This document shows, piece by piece, positions 47,511 to 59,542 of a DNA stretch of 64,000 nt. Made by a program: the position numbers and the translations under genes. This DNA comes from Actinomycetota bacterium (GTDB taxonomy: Bacteria; Actinomycetota; UBA4738; CADDZG01; WHSQ01): NCBI GenBank assembly GCA_030448085.1, contig JAUJNU010000002.1:50642-114641 (forward strand), given 5' to 3'. Below the pieces are notes generated by a model. It was given only the letters and a program-made list of their open reading frames with translations, was not told the origin of the DNA and ran no database searches. How positions within the stretch are numbered: position 1 is the first letter of the stretch; the number at the start of each line of letters is the position of its first letter.

Positions 47511-48128
47511 ATGCTGAAGCTCCTCAGAGGCGTCGTTTGTGCACCTCGCTGTGTCTCGTGCGGGCAGGCCGGCCCCCGGGTATGCAGCACCTGCGCCGGA
47601 TCCTGGCTTCCGTCGCCGGAGCCCTGCACCGAGTCGGCCGAGGTTCGGGTTCTGACCGCCCTCTCCTATGAGGGGTCGGCCCGGGACGCGGTCCTCAGCC
47701 TCAAGCTCGAGGGCCAGAGGGGCGCAGCGGAGCCGCTGGTGCGGGCGATGGTCGAAACCGTGTGGGCCCGCGGCCTGCGAGCCGCCCTCGTCACCTGGGT
47801 GCCCGGACGAGCGCCGGACATCCGCCTGCGCGGCTTCGATCACGCCTTCCTCCTCGCCGAGGGCCTGGCCCGCGAGCTGGGGCTCCCGCTGGCCCCTCTC
47901 CTCAGCAGGCAGCGGGCCGGAGAGGATCAATCGGGGCTCTCCCGCCTCGAGAGGTGGGCGAACACCGAAGGAGCGTTCCGTGGCCGCCCCTCCTCGTCGG
48001 CGGTCGTGGTGGTCGACGACTTGGTCACTACGGGAGCCACTGCCAGCGCCGCGGCCGTTGCTCTGCAGAGCGCGGGGGCCCCGGGGGTCGAGGTGTTGGC
48101 TGCCTGCAGGGCCACCCGTCCGGACTAG
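47511..48128 (+). CDS. ComF-family phosphoribosyltransferase-like protein
   Basis: 205 residues. An N-terminal zinc-ribbon-like part (CVSCGQAGPRVCSTC) is followed by a type I phosphoribosyltransferase fold with YEGSARDAVLSLKLEGQ, VPGRAPDIRLRGFDHAFLLA and the PRPP loop VVVVDDLVTTGAT. ComF proteins are needed for DNA uptake in competent bacteria; in actinobacteria the gene sits next to secA with unclear role, as here. Confidence 0.88.
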   Translation: MLKLLRGVVCAPRCVSCGQAGPRVCSTCAGSWLPSPEPCTESAEVRVLTALSYEGSARDAVLSLKLEGQRGAAEPLVRAMVETVWARGLRAALVTWVPGRAPDIRLRGFDHAFLLAEGLARELGLPLAPLLSRQRAGEDQSGLSRLERWANTEGAFRGRPSSSAVVVVDDLVTTGATASAAAVALQSAGAPGVEVLAACRATRPD

Positions 48129-48182
48129 GGGGTGGCCCGTGGCGGGACCCAAATGTGGCGTCCCTTATCCCCCGTTCGGTCT

Positions 48183-48198
48183 AGGCATAATTGCCTAT
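48183..48198. promoter_or_regulatory. Inverted repeat upstream of the orphan response regulator
   Basis: TAGGCA-TAAT-TGCCTA, a perfect 6 bp dyad with a 4 nt centre, in an AT-rich patch. It lies 24 bp upstream of the TACAAT box at 48222 and may be an operator. Confidence 0.5.
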
Positions 48199-48221
48199 GT
48201 ATTAATGACCAGTCCTAGCAC

Positions 48222-48227
48222 TACAAT
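48222..48227 (+). promoter_or_regulatory. -10 box upstream of the orphan response regulator
   Basis: TACAAT, a near-consensus box giving a leader of about 35-40 nt with a GGAAGGAAAG ribosome site. No good -35 at 17 bp; the dyad sits in the upstream region. Confidence 0.5.
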
Positions 48228-48269
48228 CTTGGGAGCAGTTGCTTGCGTCCCTCGTCAGGAAGGAAAGAC

Positions 48270-48962
48270 TTGGCAACCCCGACCCCTCGCACGGTCAACG
48301 ACGACGCCATCAGGGTGTTGATCGTCGACGATCACGCCTTGTTCCGGCGCGGTCTTCAGATGGTGTTGGAGAACGAGGCCGACATCGACGTGGTGGGGGA
48401 GGCCAGCGACGGGCACGAAGCTGCAGAGCGGGCAGAGCTGACGACTCCAGACGTGGTCCTCATGGACGTGAGGATGCCCAAGCGGTCGGGGATCGAGGCG
48501 ACTAGGGCCATAAAGGACGTTCTCCCCTCGACCAAGATCCTGATGCTGACGATCTCGGACGAGGAGGCGGACCTGTACGAGGCCATCAAGGCGGGGGCAT
48601 CCGGCTACCTGCTGAAGGAGATCTCCATCGAGGAGGTCGCAGGCGCCGTTCGTTCCGTCCACGCCGGCCAGTCCCTGATCTCTCCCTCGATGGCCTCCAA
48701 ACTGCTCGTCGAGTTCGCGGCCATGGTCAAGCGCAGGGACGACCGGAACCAGCTGCCCGGGCCGAACCTCACGGAGCGCGAGCTCCAAGTCCTGAAGCTC
48801 GTGGCGAAGGGGCAGAACAACCGGGACATCGGCGAGGCTCTGTTCATCTCCGAGAACACGGTGAAGAACCACGTAAGGAACATCCTCGACAAATTGCACC
48901 TTCACTCGCGCATGGAGGCGGTCGTGTATGCCGTGCGCGAGAAGCTGCTCGACATCAAGTAG
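48270..48962 (+). CDS. Orphan NarL/FixJ-family response regulator
   Basis: 230 residues. Receiver domain with IVDDHALFRRGL, phospho-Asp in VVLMDVRMP and Lys in YLLKEIS; LuxR-type helix-turn-helix LTERELQVLKLVAKG ... SENTVKNHVRNIL. There is no kinase gene beside it. TTG at 48270 was preferred over the TTG at 48243 because AAGGAAAG lies just upstream. It occupies the interval between comF and secA, where mycobacteria have a ribosome hibernation factor gene; I do not see that factor here. Confidence 0.92.
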   Translation: MATPTPRTVNDDAIRVLIVDDHALFRRGLQMVLENEADIDVVGEASDGHEAAERAELTTPDVVLMDVRMPKRSGIEATRAIKDVLPSTKILMLTISDEEADLYEAIKAGASGYLLKEISIEEVAGAVRSVHAGQSLISPSMASKLLVEFAAMVKRRDDRNQLPGPNLTERELQVLKLVAKGQNNRDIGEALFISENTVKNHVRNILDKLHLHSRMEAVVYAVREKLLDIK

Positions 48963-48977
48963 GGGGGCAGGGGCTGC

Positions 48978-48983
48978 GATAAT
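48978..48983 (+). promoter_or_regulatory. -10 box (secA)
   Basis: GATAAT, 9 nt, ATG at 48993; a very short or absent leader is expected. Confidence 0.45.
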
Positions 48984-48992
48984 GCCCCTCTT

Positions 48993-51729
<2,737 letters not shown>

Positions 51730-51749
51730 TAGTAGCGGTTCGGGTGGGC

Positions 51750-53066
51750 TCAGCCCACCACGGCGTGAAGGTTCCACCTGCCGGGCACGCCCTTCAGCTC
51801 GTGGGTGCCTTTGTCCTCGAACTCGAGCCCGGACCCCGCGATCAGAGGAGGCACGGCTCCCGAAACCGTGACTCGGCCGGTCTCCGCCAGAGCAACAACG
51901 CGGGCTGCGATGTGAACGCCGATGCCGCCGATGTCCTGCCCCCGCAGCTCGACCTCGCCGGTGTGGATCCCGACTTTCACGCCGAGCCCCAGCGTCTCGA
52001 CCGCCTTGACGAGCTGAAGGCCGCAGCGAACCGCCCGGGCAGGGCCGTCGAAGGTGGCGAGGATCCCGTCCCCAGTGGACTTGATGAGCTTGCCCTGGAA
52101 GCGGTCGAGGAGCCGTCTCGTGGTTGCGTCATGTTTGTCCAAGAGCTCCCGCCACCGGGTGTCACCCATCTTGGATGCGAGCTCGGTGGAGCCTTCGATG
52201 TCGGTGAACATGAGGGTAGCGAGCACCCTGTCCGGATCGCTCGGTCGGCCGCCACCGGTCACGAACCTGTCGATTTCGTCGGCGATGGCTCGCCAATCAC
52301 CGAAGAACGGGATGTGATGCTCGCCCTCCAGTTCGACATGCTCGGCCCCCGGGATCTTCTCCGCTAGGTAGAGGCTGTTCTCGAAAGGCACGATCACGTC
52401 GTGGCGGCGGTGCAGCACCAGGGTCGGGACCTGGATCGTCCCCAGCACGTGGCGAACGTCGGTCTTGGTCAACGCCTCATAGAAAAGAGGCACCGCGTCC
52501 TGAGAGATCGAGTTCCGCTGCCACCTCGCCGCCCACTCGGTGAACTCGTCGTCGACGGCCACCGGGTTCATGGCCGCCGCAAGCGGCGTCCCCCAGCCGT
52601 CGATCAAAAACTGCGCCTGGAGCCTTCGCTCCTCCGGTGTGGGGGCCCACGGGTAATCGTCCTGCCTGATCGTCGTGGCGTACGACCCGTACAGGATCAG
52701 GTGCGACACCCGCTCCGGATGAGAGGCCGCCGTCAGGGCACAGAGGGCTCCCGACTCGTTCAGCCCCAACAGAGCCGCGGTGCCGGACCCGGCGGCGTCC
52801 ATGACCGCGAGGAGGTCGTCCATCCCCTCCTCGAGCGTCCCGGGCCCGCACAGCCGGTCCGAGAGGCCGGCTCCCCTGCGGTCCCACATGATGATCCTCG
52901 CCATCCGAGGCAGGGCCTCAAGCGCCCGGGCCAGCTGGGGCAGGTCGTCGTACATATCGAGGTTCGAGAACCAGGGAGGCACCAGGACCACGTCGACGGG
53001 GCCCGACCCCATGACTTTGTAGGCCAGGCGGACGTCGCCGTTACGGGCGAATGAGATATCTGCCAT
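51750..53066 (-). CDS. Alpha/beta hydrolase-like domain fused to class III adenylate/guanylate cyclase
   Basis: 438 residues, intact. Residues 1-265 form an alpha/beta hydrolase fold (VDVVLVPPWFSNLDMYDDLP, WDRRGAGLSD). The nucleophile elbow, normally GxSxG in this family, reads GLNESG, so the Ser is replaced by Asn; the late His region is EGEHHIPFFGD. Residues 275-438 are a cyclase domain with the metal Asp residues in FTDIEGST and STGDGILATF and the helix VHIAARV. The hydrolase part is probably a ligand sensor controlling cyclic nucleotide output. ATG 53066 was chosen, 9 nt after a TACGAT box. Confidence 0.88.
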   Translation of the reverse strand: MADISFARNGDVRLAYKVMGSGPVDVVLVPPWFSNLDMYDDLPQLARALEALPRMARIIMWDRRGAGLSDRLCGPGTLEEGMDDLLAVMDAAGSGTAALLGLNESGALCALTAASHPERVSHLILYGSYATTIRQDDYPWAPTPEERRLQAQFLIDGWGTPLAAAMNPVAVDDEFTEWAARWQRNSISQDAVPLFYEALTKTDVRHVLGTIQVPTLVLHRRHDVIVPFENSLYLAEKIPGAEHVELEGEHHIPFFGDWRAIADEIDRFVTGGGRPSDPDRVLATLMFTDIEGSTELASKMGDTRWRELLDKHDATTRRLLDRFQGKLIKSTGDGILATFDGPARAVRCGLQLVKAVETLGLGVKVGIHTGEVELRGQDIGGIGVHIAARVVALAETGRVTVSGAVPPLIAGSGLEFEDKGTHELKGVPGRWNLHAVVG

Positions 53067-53264
53067 CGCTCCTGAATCGTAAAAGGTCCGCAACTTGCTG
53101 CGCTGGTCGGGGGCCGAAAGACGGAGGAATCGGACATATCGACCGCCCCAGCGCAGTTTTCGCGGTTCCTGACACAAAGTATTTGATTGACCACGTTTAG
53201 TAGTTGAAAGACTGGAGATATCTGGCTTTGTCAGGTTCATAGTTCATCAAGAAGGAGAAGCGCA
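53067..53264. promoter_or_regulatory. Intergenic region with long-range dyad, upstream of LPXTG gene
   Basis: CCTGACACAAAG (53168-53179) and CTTTGTCAGG (53226-53235) are near-complementary and could fold over about 46 nt. AGATATCT occurs at 53054-53061 and 53216-53223. AAGGAG precedes the ATG at 53265. A TTGACC at 53188 is a possible -35 box, without a clear -10. Confidence 0.35.
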
Positions 53265-54167
53265 ATGAGAAGGTCAGCGATCGCCAGCATCATCCTCGGA
53301 CTGTTCGTTCTGCTGTTCGCCATCCCGGCGGTCGCGGCCCCCGGCTCCCAGCCCGAGAACCCCGGCAAGTCGGCTTCGGCCCCTGGCCAGTCCGGTGAGG
53401 CCAAGGAAGCGCGGGACCGTGACTCGGGTGGTGACAAGGACGGGGACGCAGACTCGGACCCATCCACCTCCTACACCGAGGACAACGACACGAACGACGG
53501 TGACACGCCCAGCAACGTCGCCGACGAGGGCGACAACGCCCACCCCTCCGGTAAGGACCGCTCGGTCGAGAACGGTGGGTCCGGCAACCAGGGCAACTCG
53601 AGTCCGACCCCGACGATGACGGTCGCGGCCCGGACCGCTCGAACGGTGGCGCCGACAAGCCGAACGGCCCCGGCAGCGTCGACATTGCCGACCAGGACGG
53701 CAACAACGGTTGCGGCAACGACGATGACTTCGAGGACGACAACGAGGGCTGGTGTGGCAAGCCCCCGAAGGACGAGGTCAAGCCCGTGATCGTCCAGCCG
53801 GAGCCGAGACCTGCCCCGAGGGCAGCGAGATGGTAGACGGCGAGTGCACCGAGGTAAAGGGTGAGGTCATCGTCGACACCCCCGGAGGGACCCCTTGCGA
53901 GGAGGAGATGGTCGAGGGTGAGACCACCTGCGGCGAGTTCGTTCTCGGTGTCCGGAGACCAAGGTTCTCGGCGTCCTTCTCCACCAGGACTCCGACGCTC
54001 CCGGCAGCGAGGACGCCGTCCTTCGACCCTCGTAGCCGCTGCGGGAGAGGCGACCGGCGAGGCCGCCGCTCTTCCTTCACCGGTGTCAGACGCTTCCGCT
54101 CCTTGTGGTGGGCCTCGGTCTCCTGCTCATGGGGCTCGGCATCACGAGGCTTCAGAGGAACCGCTAA
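53265..54167 (+). CDS. LPXTG-type cell-wall protein with acidic repeats, frameshifted
   Basis: About 300 residues. Signal peptide MRRSAIASIILGLFVLLFAI (cleavage after AVA), then a long low-complexity Asp/Gly/Asn/Ser-rich region (about 30-160). After indels near 53605-53620 and 53800 there is a Cys-containing part (TCPEGSEMVDGECTEVKGEV, GGTPCEEEMVEGETTCGEFV). After further indels near 53955 and 54075 the end reads LPFTG, a hydrophobic helix (PLLVVGLGLLLMGLGI) and the basic tail RLQRNR. The whole is a sortase-type stalk protein. AAGGAG lies 7 nt before the ATG. Confidence 0.72.
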
Positions 54168-54193
54168 GCAAGCGACACCAACCAAGCTTCGAG

Positions 54194-54219
54194 AGGAGGG
54201 GGGGCCGGCCTCCTTCTTT
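54194..54219 (+). terminator. Intrinsic terminator after the LPXTG gene
   Basis: AGGAGG (54194-54199) pairs with CCTCCT (54209-54214) over a 9 nt G/C-rich loop, followed by TCTTTC. Confidence 0.55.
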
Positions 54220-54287
54220 CGTGGCACCCCTTAAGGACTAGGTGCGTATAGCGTGGAGCTTCGATCGATTCTCGCCTGGGGGCCTTC

Positions 54288-55257
54288 GTGAAAAAGATGT
54301 TCTTGGCGGCGGCGGTGTGTCTGTCGCTTGTCGGCGGGTTGAGCCCCGGCGCCGGGAGCAGACACCAGGACCTATCCCGGCCGCAATGGGAAGATCCTTC
54401 TCGCAGGCGGTGGGGATATCTGATCAACCAGACGGCAGTGGCGGACGCTCCTCTGCTGCGATGCCGGTCATCCGCAGAACGTCCGCTCCTCATGGAGAGA
54501 CCAGGGAGCAGCATGGCATTGTTCTCACCCGACGGGCGCTGGGTTGCTTTATCAGCGGGACAGAGGCTGGACCATCCATCTACGCCATGAGGGGTAGATG
54601 GGACGGATCTACCGGCGCGTCACCGAGCCTGCTGGTGATGACGACGACTACGACATTGCGTGGTCCACTGATTCCAGGCGGCTTTGCCCTTCATGAGGTG
54701 GACGAAGGCGAGCGTACCAGAGCGACAGTGGGTCTTCACCGTGGATCAGGATGGTTCGAACCTTCGTCAATTGACCGACGAGTCGAATGGGCCTTACCCC
54801 AATGGGTTGACGACGGCCGGATCGCCTTCGACAGGGGTGTGTGGTTGATCCGCCTCGCAGACTCCTACAGGCGCAGGTTGAACGATCCGGACGATCACGA
54901 GGTCTACAGCTTCGATATAACCGCGGACGCTCGCTGGCTGGTTTACGACCATTACAACCAAAACACCATGAGTGGCCCCGGCGGTGGAGGCATCTCCAGG
55001 ATCCGGTTGGATGGGACTCGACACGAGAGAGCTCGCGTCCTGGAGGGGCCAGAACGACCTTCATGGATATCCCCTCGCCCTCCCCGATGGAGAGACGATC
55101 GCCTACAGGGCCTGTTGGAACGGCTTGCGGCCCTGTTCCACCCGTCTCATGGGCGCGGACGGTTCCAACAAGAGGAGTTCTTGTTCGTGATGTAATTACC
55201 CGGGCTTCGTCTCCCAATTCCAAGAAGATCGTCTTTGCAGTCAGGACCCGACCGTAA
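54288..55257 (+). CDS. Secreted TolB/WD40-like beta-propeller protein, heavily frameshifted
   Basis: About 320 residues. A GTG start gives a signal peptide VKKMFLAAAVCLSLVGGLSP. Propeller-type strands appear in successive frames: FSPDGRWVA (54525), YDIAWSTDSRRLAF (54650), VFTVDQDGSNLRQLTDESN (54735), VYSFDITADARWLVYDHYN (54905), LALPDGETIAYRA (55075) and SSPNSKKIVFAVR (55212). At least six indels are needed. It is either a poorly sequenced gene or a decayed one. Exported propellers of this type bind ligands or partner proteins; role unknown. Confidence 0.6.
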
Positions 55258-55357
55258 CCATCTGAAGGTACTCGGCGGCAGTGAACGTAGGGACCACTTG
55301 AGGAAGTGAGGCGGCTGGCCGACCGCAGTGGGGTAGCCCGAGCGCCTGGAAGGCGAG

Positions 55358-56614
55358 CTAGGTCGTAGGGATCTCTCGGGATGCGCCGCCATCAGGGACA
55401 TGAAGCTCGATGACGATATCCCGGTCGTAGGTGACCGCGTACTCGAAACGCCGGCCCTGTTCTTCGGTCCCCTCGTCGCCCAGATCCAATGCGGTGAAAG
55501 CCCCGAGAAATGGGGCCCAGGACGAGAACGTTCCATTCTTGGCTCAGGGATCTTCCTCGGCGATCCAGAGCCCCGCGTCCCCGGCGCCGGCTCCGGTTCC
55601 ATCCCTGAACCGAAGAGCACCACCAGCGCAGCCTGGTTCGCAAGCGTCGTAAACGCTCCTCGTCTTGGCGCTCATGTGATCGCTGGTCTGCAGGGTCGAG
55701 AGGATGACCGGCCGCTCCCGCAGGTCAGCGGCGTGGTTCTCGAACTGTCGGCTGATCCTGAGCAACATCCGCTTGGTGCCCCGGTTCGTCGGCTTCAGCG
55801 AGGACATGGATCTGGTGCCAAGAGTACGTTCCGCCGGAGCGACCTCCGGCATGGCGAAGATGGGGATGTGCCTGGGCGAGGTGGGCAGCTCGTGGGGAAG
55901 CTCGGAGGGGTGCCCGAAGAGCCAGCCCTGGCCAGGTGGCACCATCGTGGGTGCCATCTCGACCTGTTCTTCGGTCTCGATCCCTTCGGCCAGGATCATC
56001 GAGCCCCGGCGGTCCACCTCGGCTTCGGCGGCGTGGACGATCCGGGCAACTTCGCCCTCCGGAAGTTCCTTGAGGAGCCGCAGGTCGAGCTTGATGATGT
56101 CGGCCTGAGGAATGGAAGGAGGGAGACGGATCGAGGGTTGGACCCCATCTTCGAGGGCCAGCCCCCCCCGAGCTCCCCTCATCTCTTGCACCCGGTTGTA
56201 GAGGTCTGCCGGCCGGGTGGTGATGGCACCCTCGTTGATCTCGAGGATCACACGAAGGTCCGTGCGAGCTTTGAACCCAGGTCTCCTGGTAGTTCCCTGG
56301 GAGGGAACGTTCAGGGCGTCGGGCTCCACGTTCACGAACAGGGTGAGGGGGTCGGACCCCGCGTCCAGGGCGGCCCCTGAGGGCGGTGGCGGCAGGCCCA
56401 GTCGAGGGTCCCCAACCCGCCCGTAAGAGCAGGCCGCGTCGAAGGAAAGGTCAGCTCGAGCCTCGAGCCGGGCGGACCGCGGGTAAGGGCCTCGTAACCG
56501 GAGACCTCACGGGTGCGAAGGTCCACGACCGGCTGGAAGATGGGTGCGGATCGCCCCCTCGAAGAGGATGTCATCGAGTAGCGACTTGAGGTCCTGCTGC
56601 GTCTCTAAAGACAT
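55358..56614 (-). CDS. EAL phosphodiesterase-like protein with C-terminal DICT sensory domain, frameshifted
   Basis: About 418 residues. It starts MSLETQQDLKSLLDDILFEG. EAL signatures in order, across frames, are IFQPVVDLRTREVSGYEALT, ILEINEGAI, DIIKLDLRLL, ILAEGIETEEQ and QGWLFGHP. The C-terminal 150 residues resemble the DICT sensory domain (LLRISRQFENHAADLRERPV, then, after an indel near 55560, ending in a YAVTYDRDIVIELHVPDGG strand pair). EAL domains cleave cyclic di-GMP when the acidic residues are intact; indels near 56160, 56330 and 56540 prevent checking all of them. 55258-55357 shows no gene. Confidence 0.78.
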
Positions 56615-56686
56615 CCCATGGGTCTCCTCTTGGGCCGCTCCCCCTGATAGTAGATTCTATGGTCATGGAAGACACGGGACCTCGCC

Positions 56687-57785
56687 ATGGCCATCGAAGA
56701 GCTCCGCCCAGGTCAAGGAGAGTACCTTGACGTCGATTCCAAAAGAGCCGCGTAGAGCAGCTGAAGAGCTCCGCGGCCCCGGCTTCTGGGACGAGCAGGC
56801 GGAGGCCAGAAAGCGATGGCGGAGCTGTCCCGGCTCTCGGAGGACGTGACCACATACGACCGGATCGTCCGAAGGGCTGAGGATGCCGCCCTGATGGGAA
56901 AGCTTGCGGAGAAAGAGAAGGACAGGACACGGGAGCCGAGGTTCTGACCGAGGTGGGAGTTGGAGGCCGGCCTCTCCTCGCTCGAGGTGCTGGCGCTCCT
57001 AGGGGCGAGTTCGACAGCAATCCCGCCATCCTCGAGGTCCCGCAGGGGAGGGCGGAACGATTCGCAGGACTGGGCCGAGATGATGCTCGGATGTACCTGC
57101 GCTGGGCCGAGCGAAGATCCTTCAAGACCGAGATCCTCGGTCACCCCGGCGAGGCGGGCATCAGGGCGACGCTGACCGTTGAAGGCACGCCTACGGTCTG
57201 CTTGCGGCCGAACGGGGGGTGCACAGGCTGGTCAGGATCTCTCCGTTCGATTCGGCGAAGAGACGCCACACCTCCTTCGCCTCTGTGGATGTGACTCCGG
57301 AGGTTCAGGACGACATCGAGATCGGGTGAACAACGACGATCTGCGGATCGACACGTATCGCTCCTCGGGGCCGGGGACAGCACGTTAACGTGACGGACTC
57401 CGCGGTGAGGATCCACGCATATCCCCACGGGGATCGTCGTTTCCTGTCAGAACGAGCGCTCGCAGATGCAGAACCGGGCGGTCGCCATGCGGGTCCTGAA
57501 GTCCCGGCTGCTCGCGCTGCCGCGAGGAGCGTGAGGCCGAGCTCGCCGTGTTGCAGGGCGAGAAGAGGAGATCGGCTTCGGCTCGCAGATCCGCTCCCCG
57601 TCCTGCACCCGTACCAGATGGTGAAGGACCATCGCAGCCTGCAGGAGGTCGGCAATGTCAGCTCGGTGCTGGATGGGGACATCGACCGGTTCATCGCAGC
57701 GGAACTGAAGCGGAAAGCAGCGGCAACTGTTGGTGCGCGGGAAGCTCAAGCGAAAGGCGTCCGATGGAACAGGTTCCTGACGTAG
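56687..57785 (+). CDS. prfB: Peptide chain release factor 2, heavily frameshifted
   Basis: Recognises UGA and UAA and triggers peptide release; about 365 residues. Readable parts are [43 protein letters not shown], the stop-codon SPF tripeptide in RISPFDS, the catalytic GGQ region near 57365-57400 ([12 protein letters not shown]) and [13 protein letters not shown] at the end. More than eight indels are needed, the worst density in the window, but every functional motif survives. As the gene is essential, sequence error is the simplest reason. The classic CTT-TGA programmed frameshift site is not present. Confidence 0.9.
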
Positions 57786-58833
57786 TTGGAAGGGTCGAGC
57801 GGGCTGATCTGAACGAGCTCCGATCGGTTGATATCGAGGACGTGTACACGCAGATGGATTGGCTGCTGCGGTCACGGCCCACCCCGCTCGACCTTTATCA
57901 CCGGTGGGAGAACCAGAACTGGTCACGCAGGACCTCGACTTCTCGCAGGACGTTCAGCAATGGGCCGACATGACCGGTGTCTTCCAGGGCATCCGCGATG
58001 AGCTGCAGAGATCGTTCACGCTCTTCTTCGTGGGCGAGCAGGCGGTGACCGACACGTTGTCACCTCTGGTGCACGCGGCCCCCGACGAGCCCTCTCGGAT
58101 CTTCCTTTCAACCCAGCTCGTGGACGAGGCGCGGCACACGGTCTTCTTCTCGCGTTTCTTCAGGGAGGTGGTGGGGCTCGAGGGCGGCCTGACGGAGGCG
58201 TTGTCCTTGCTGAAGTCGAGGACGGTAGTCGGCTTCAGGACGATCTTCGACGGAGATCTGGTGGACGCTACCGACGCGGTGCGCAAGGAACCCAGCGATT
58301 ACGGCGCATGGGTCAAGGGCGTGACCACGTACCACATCGTCATCGAGGGGATGCTGGCGCTCACCGGGATGCGCTTCCTGCTCAACATCGTGAGGGAGAT
58401 GGGCATCTTGCCCGGCTTCTATGCAGGGTTCACGGCGGTGGCTCGCGACGAGTCCCGGCACGTGAACTTCGGCGTGAGGGCTTTGATGGAGGCCGGCGTA
58501 CGCGACCGGACCCACCTCCAGCGTGTCGAGGAGCAGATCGAGCAGCTGCTCGAGCCGGCGTGCAGGATCGTTGCGGCCCCCGACCGTAAGTTCGCCATCG
58601 GGGTGGAAGAGACGCCACCGAACCTGCGCATCAACCCCTTCGACGTCCGGGATTTCTCGTTGCACTCGCTTACGAAGCGTCTGAAGGTCGTCGGGGCCTC
58701 GGAGGAATTCTGCCGCCACGTGTGGGAGCAGGGGAATTCATTCTATCGAGCCGCGTGGGCGGAGTACGAGGACATACAGGGTGAGGAGCACCCATACCGG
58801 TTCTTCGAAGCGATGGCTTCATCGAGTGCCTGA
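57763..58833 (+). CDS. R2-like ligand-binding oxidase (R2lox), one frameshift
   Basis: Ferritin-like Mn/Fe oxidase related to ribonucleotide reductase R2; about 356 residues. Metal ligands are seen as FFVGEQAV (Glu), DEARHTVFF (Glu, His), HIVIEGML (Glu) and DESRHVNFG (Glu, His). The Val three residues after the first Glu and the Tyr five residues before the third Glu match the Val71-Tyr162 ether cross-link pair of Mycobacterium tuberculosis R2lox (Rv0233), which separates it from true R2. The N-terminal 60 residues ([20 protein letters not shown]) are in another frame, joined near 57910-57930. The ATG overlaps the end of prfB by 23 nt. Confidence 0.85.
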
Positions 58834-58841
58834 ACTTTCGC

Positions 58842-58847
58842 TACTCT
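58842..58847 (+). promoter_or_regulatory. -10 box (ftsE)
   Basis: TACTCT, 8 nt, ATG at 58856. Confidence 0.45.
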
Positions 58848-58855
58848 GGTAACCG

Positions 58856-59542
58856 ATGATCAAGCTGACCGAGGTCCGTAAGGAATACAAAGGGGGGATC
58901 CGCGCCCTCGACGGTTTCTCGATAGACATCGAGAAGGGCGAGTTCGTGTTCATCGTCGGGCCGTCGGGATCGGGGAAGTCGACCCTCATCAAGCTGCTCA
59001 CCAAGGAAGAGGAGCCGAGCTCGGGCGAGGTGTATGTCGCCGGGAAGAACCTGGCGAACCTCCCGCGCTGGCGAGTCCCTTACCTGCGCAGGAACGTGGG
59101 TTGCGTGTTCCAGGATTTCAAGCTGCTGCCGAACAAGACGGTCTTCGAGAACGTCGCGTTCGGTCTCGAGGTCATCGGCCGTCCTCGCTCCGTGATCCAG
59201 CGTCAGGTTCCTCAGATCCTGGAGCTCGTGGGCCTGGGCGAGAAGCTGGACCGCTTCCCGGACGAACTGTCGGGCGGCGAGCAGCAGCGGGTGTCCGTCG
59301 CCCGAGCTTTCGTGAACAGGCCCCTCATCCTCGTAGCGGACGAGCCGACCGGGAACCTCGACCCCGCGACCTCGGTCGGGATCATGCGCCTGCTCGACCG
59401 CATCAATCGAACCGGGACGACGATCGTCATGGCGACCCACGACCATGCGATCGTCGACTCGATGCGAAGGCGGGTAGTCGAGCTCGAGAACGGCGTCGTC
59501 GTCAGAGACCAGTCCCGCGGGATCTATGGAGTTGGTACTTAG
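58856..59542 (+). CDS. ftsE: Cell-division ABC transporter ATP-binding protein FtsE
   Basis: 228 residues, intact. Walker [12 protein letters not shown]-loop [14 protein letters not shown], signature [15 protein letters not shown], Walker [15 protein letters not shown] and the switch His in MATHDHAIV. With FtsX it transmits ATP hydrolysis across the membrane to a peptidoglycan hydrolase at the septum; the M23 gene two positions downstream is the natural partner. FtsX starts directly after its stop. Confidence 0.97.
   Translation: MIKLTEVRKEYKGGIRALDGFSIDIEKGEFVFIVGPSGSGKSTLIKLLTKEEEPSSGEVYVAGKNLANLPRWRVPYLRRNVGCVFQDFKLLPNKTVFENVAFGLEVIGRPRSVIQRQVPQILELVGLGEKLDRFPDELSGGEQQRVSVARAFVNRPLILVADEPTGNLDPATSVGIMRLLDRINRTGTTIVMATHDHAIVDSMRRRVVELENGVVVRDQSRGIYGVGT

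Noticed and set aside
53054..53223. AGATATCT repeated at 53054 and 53216
   Set aside because: One copy is inside coding sequence; two copies of an 8 bp palindrome are not enough to call a binding site.
56690..56740. Programmed +1 frameshift site of prfB
   Set aside because: The expected CTT-TGA-C is absent; the raw frame reads through TAC-CTT-GAC. The breaks in this gene occur at many places and fit sequence errors.
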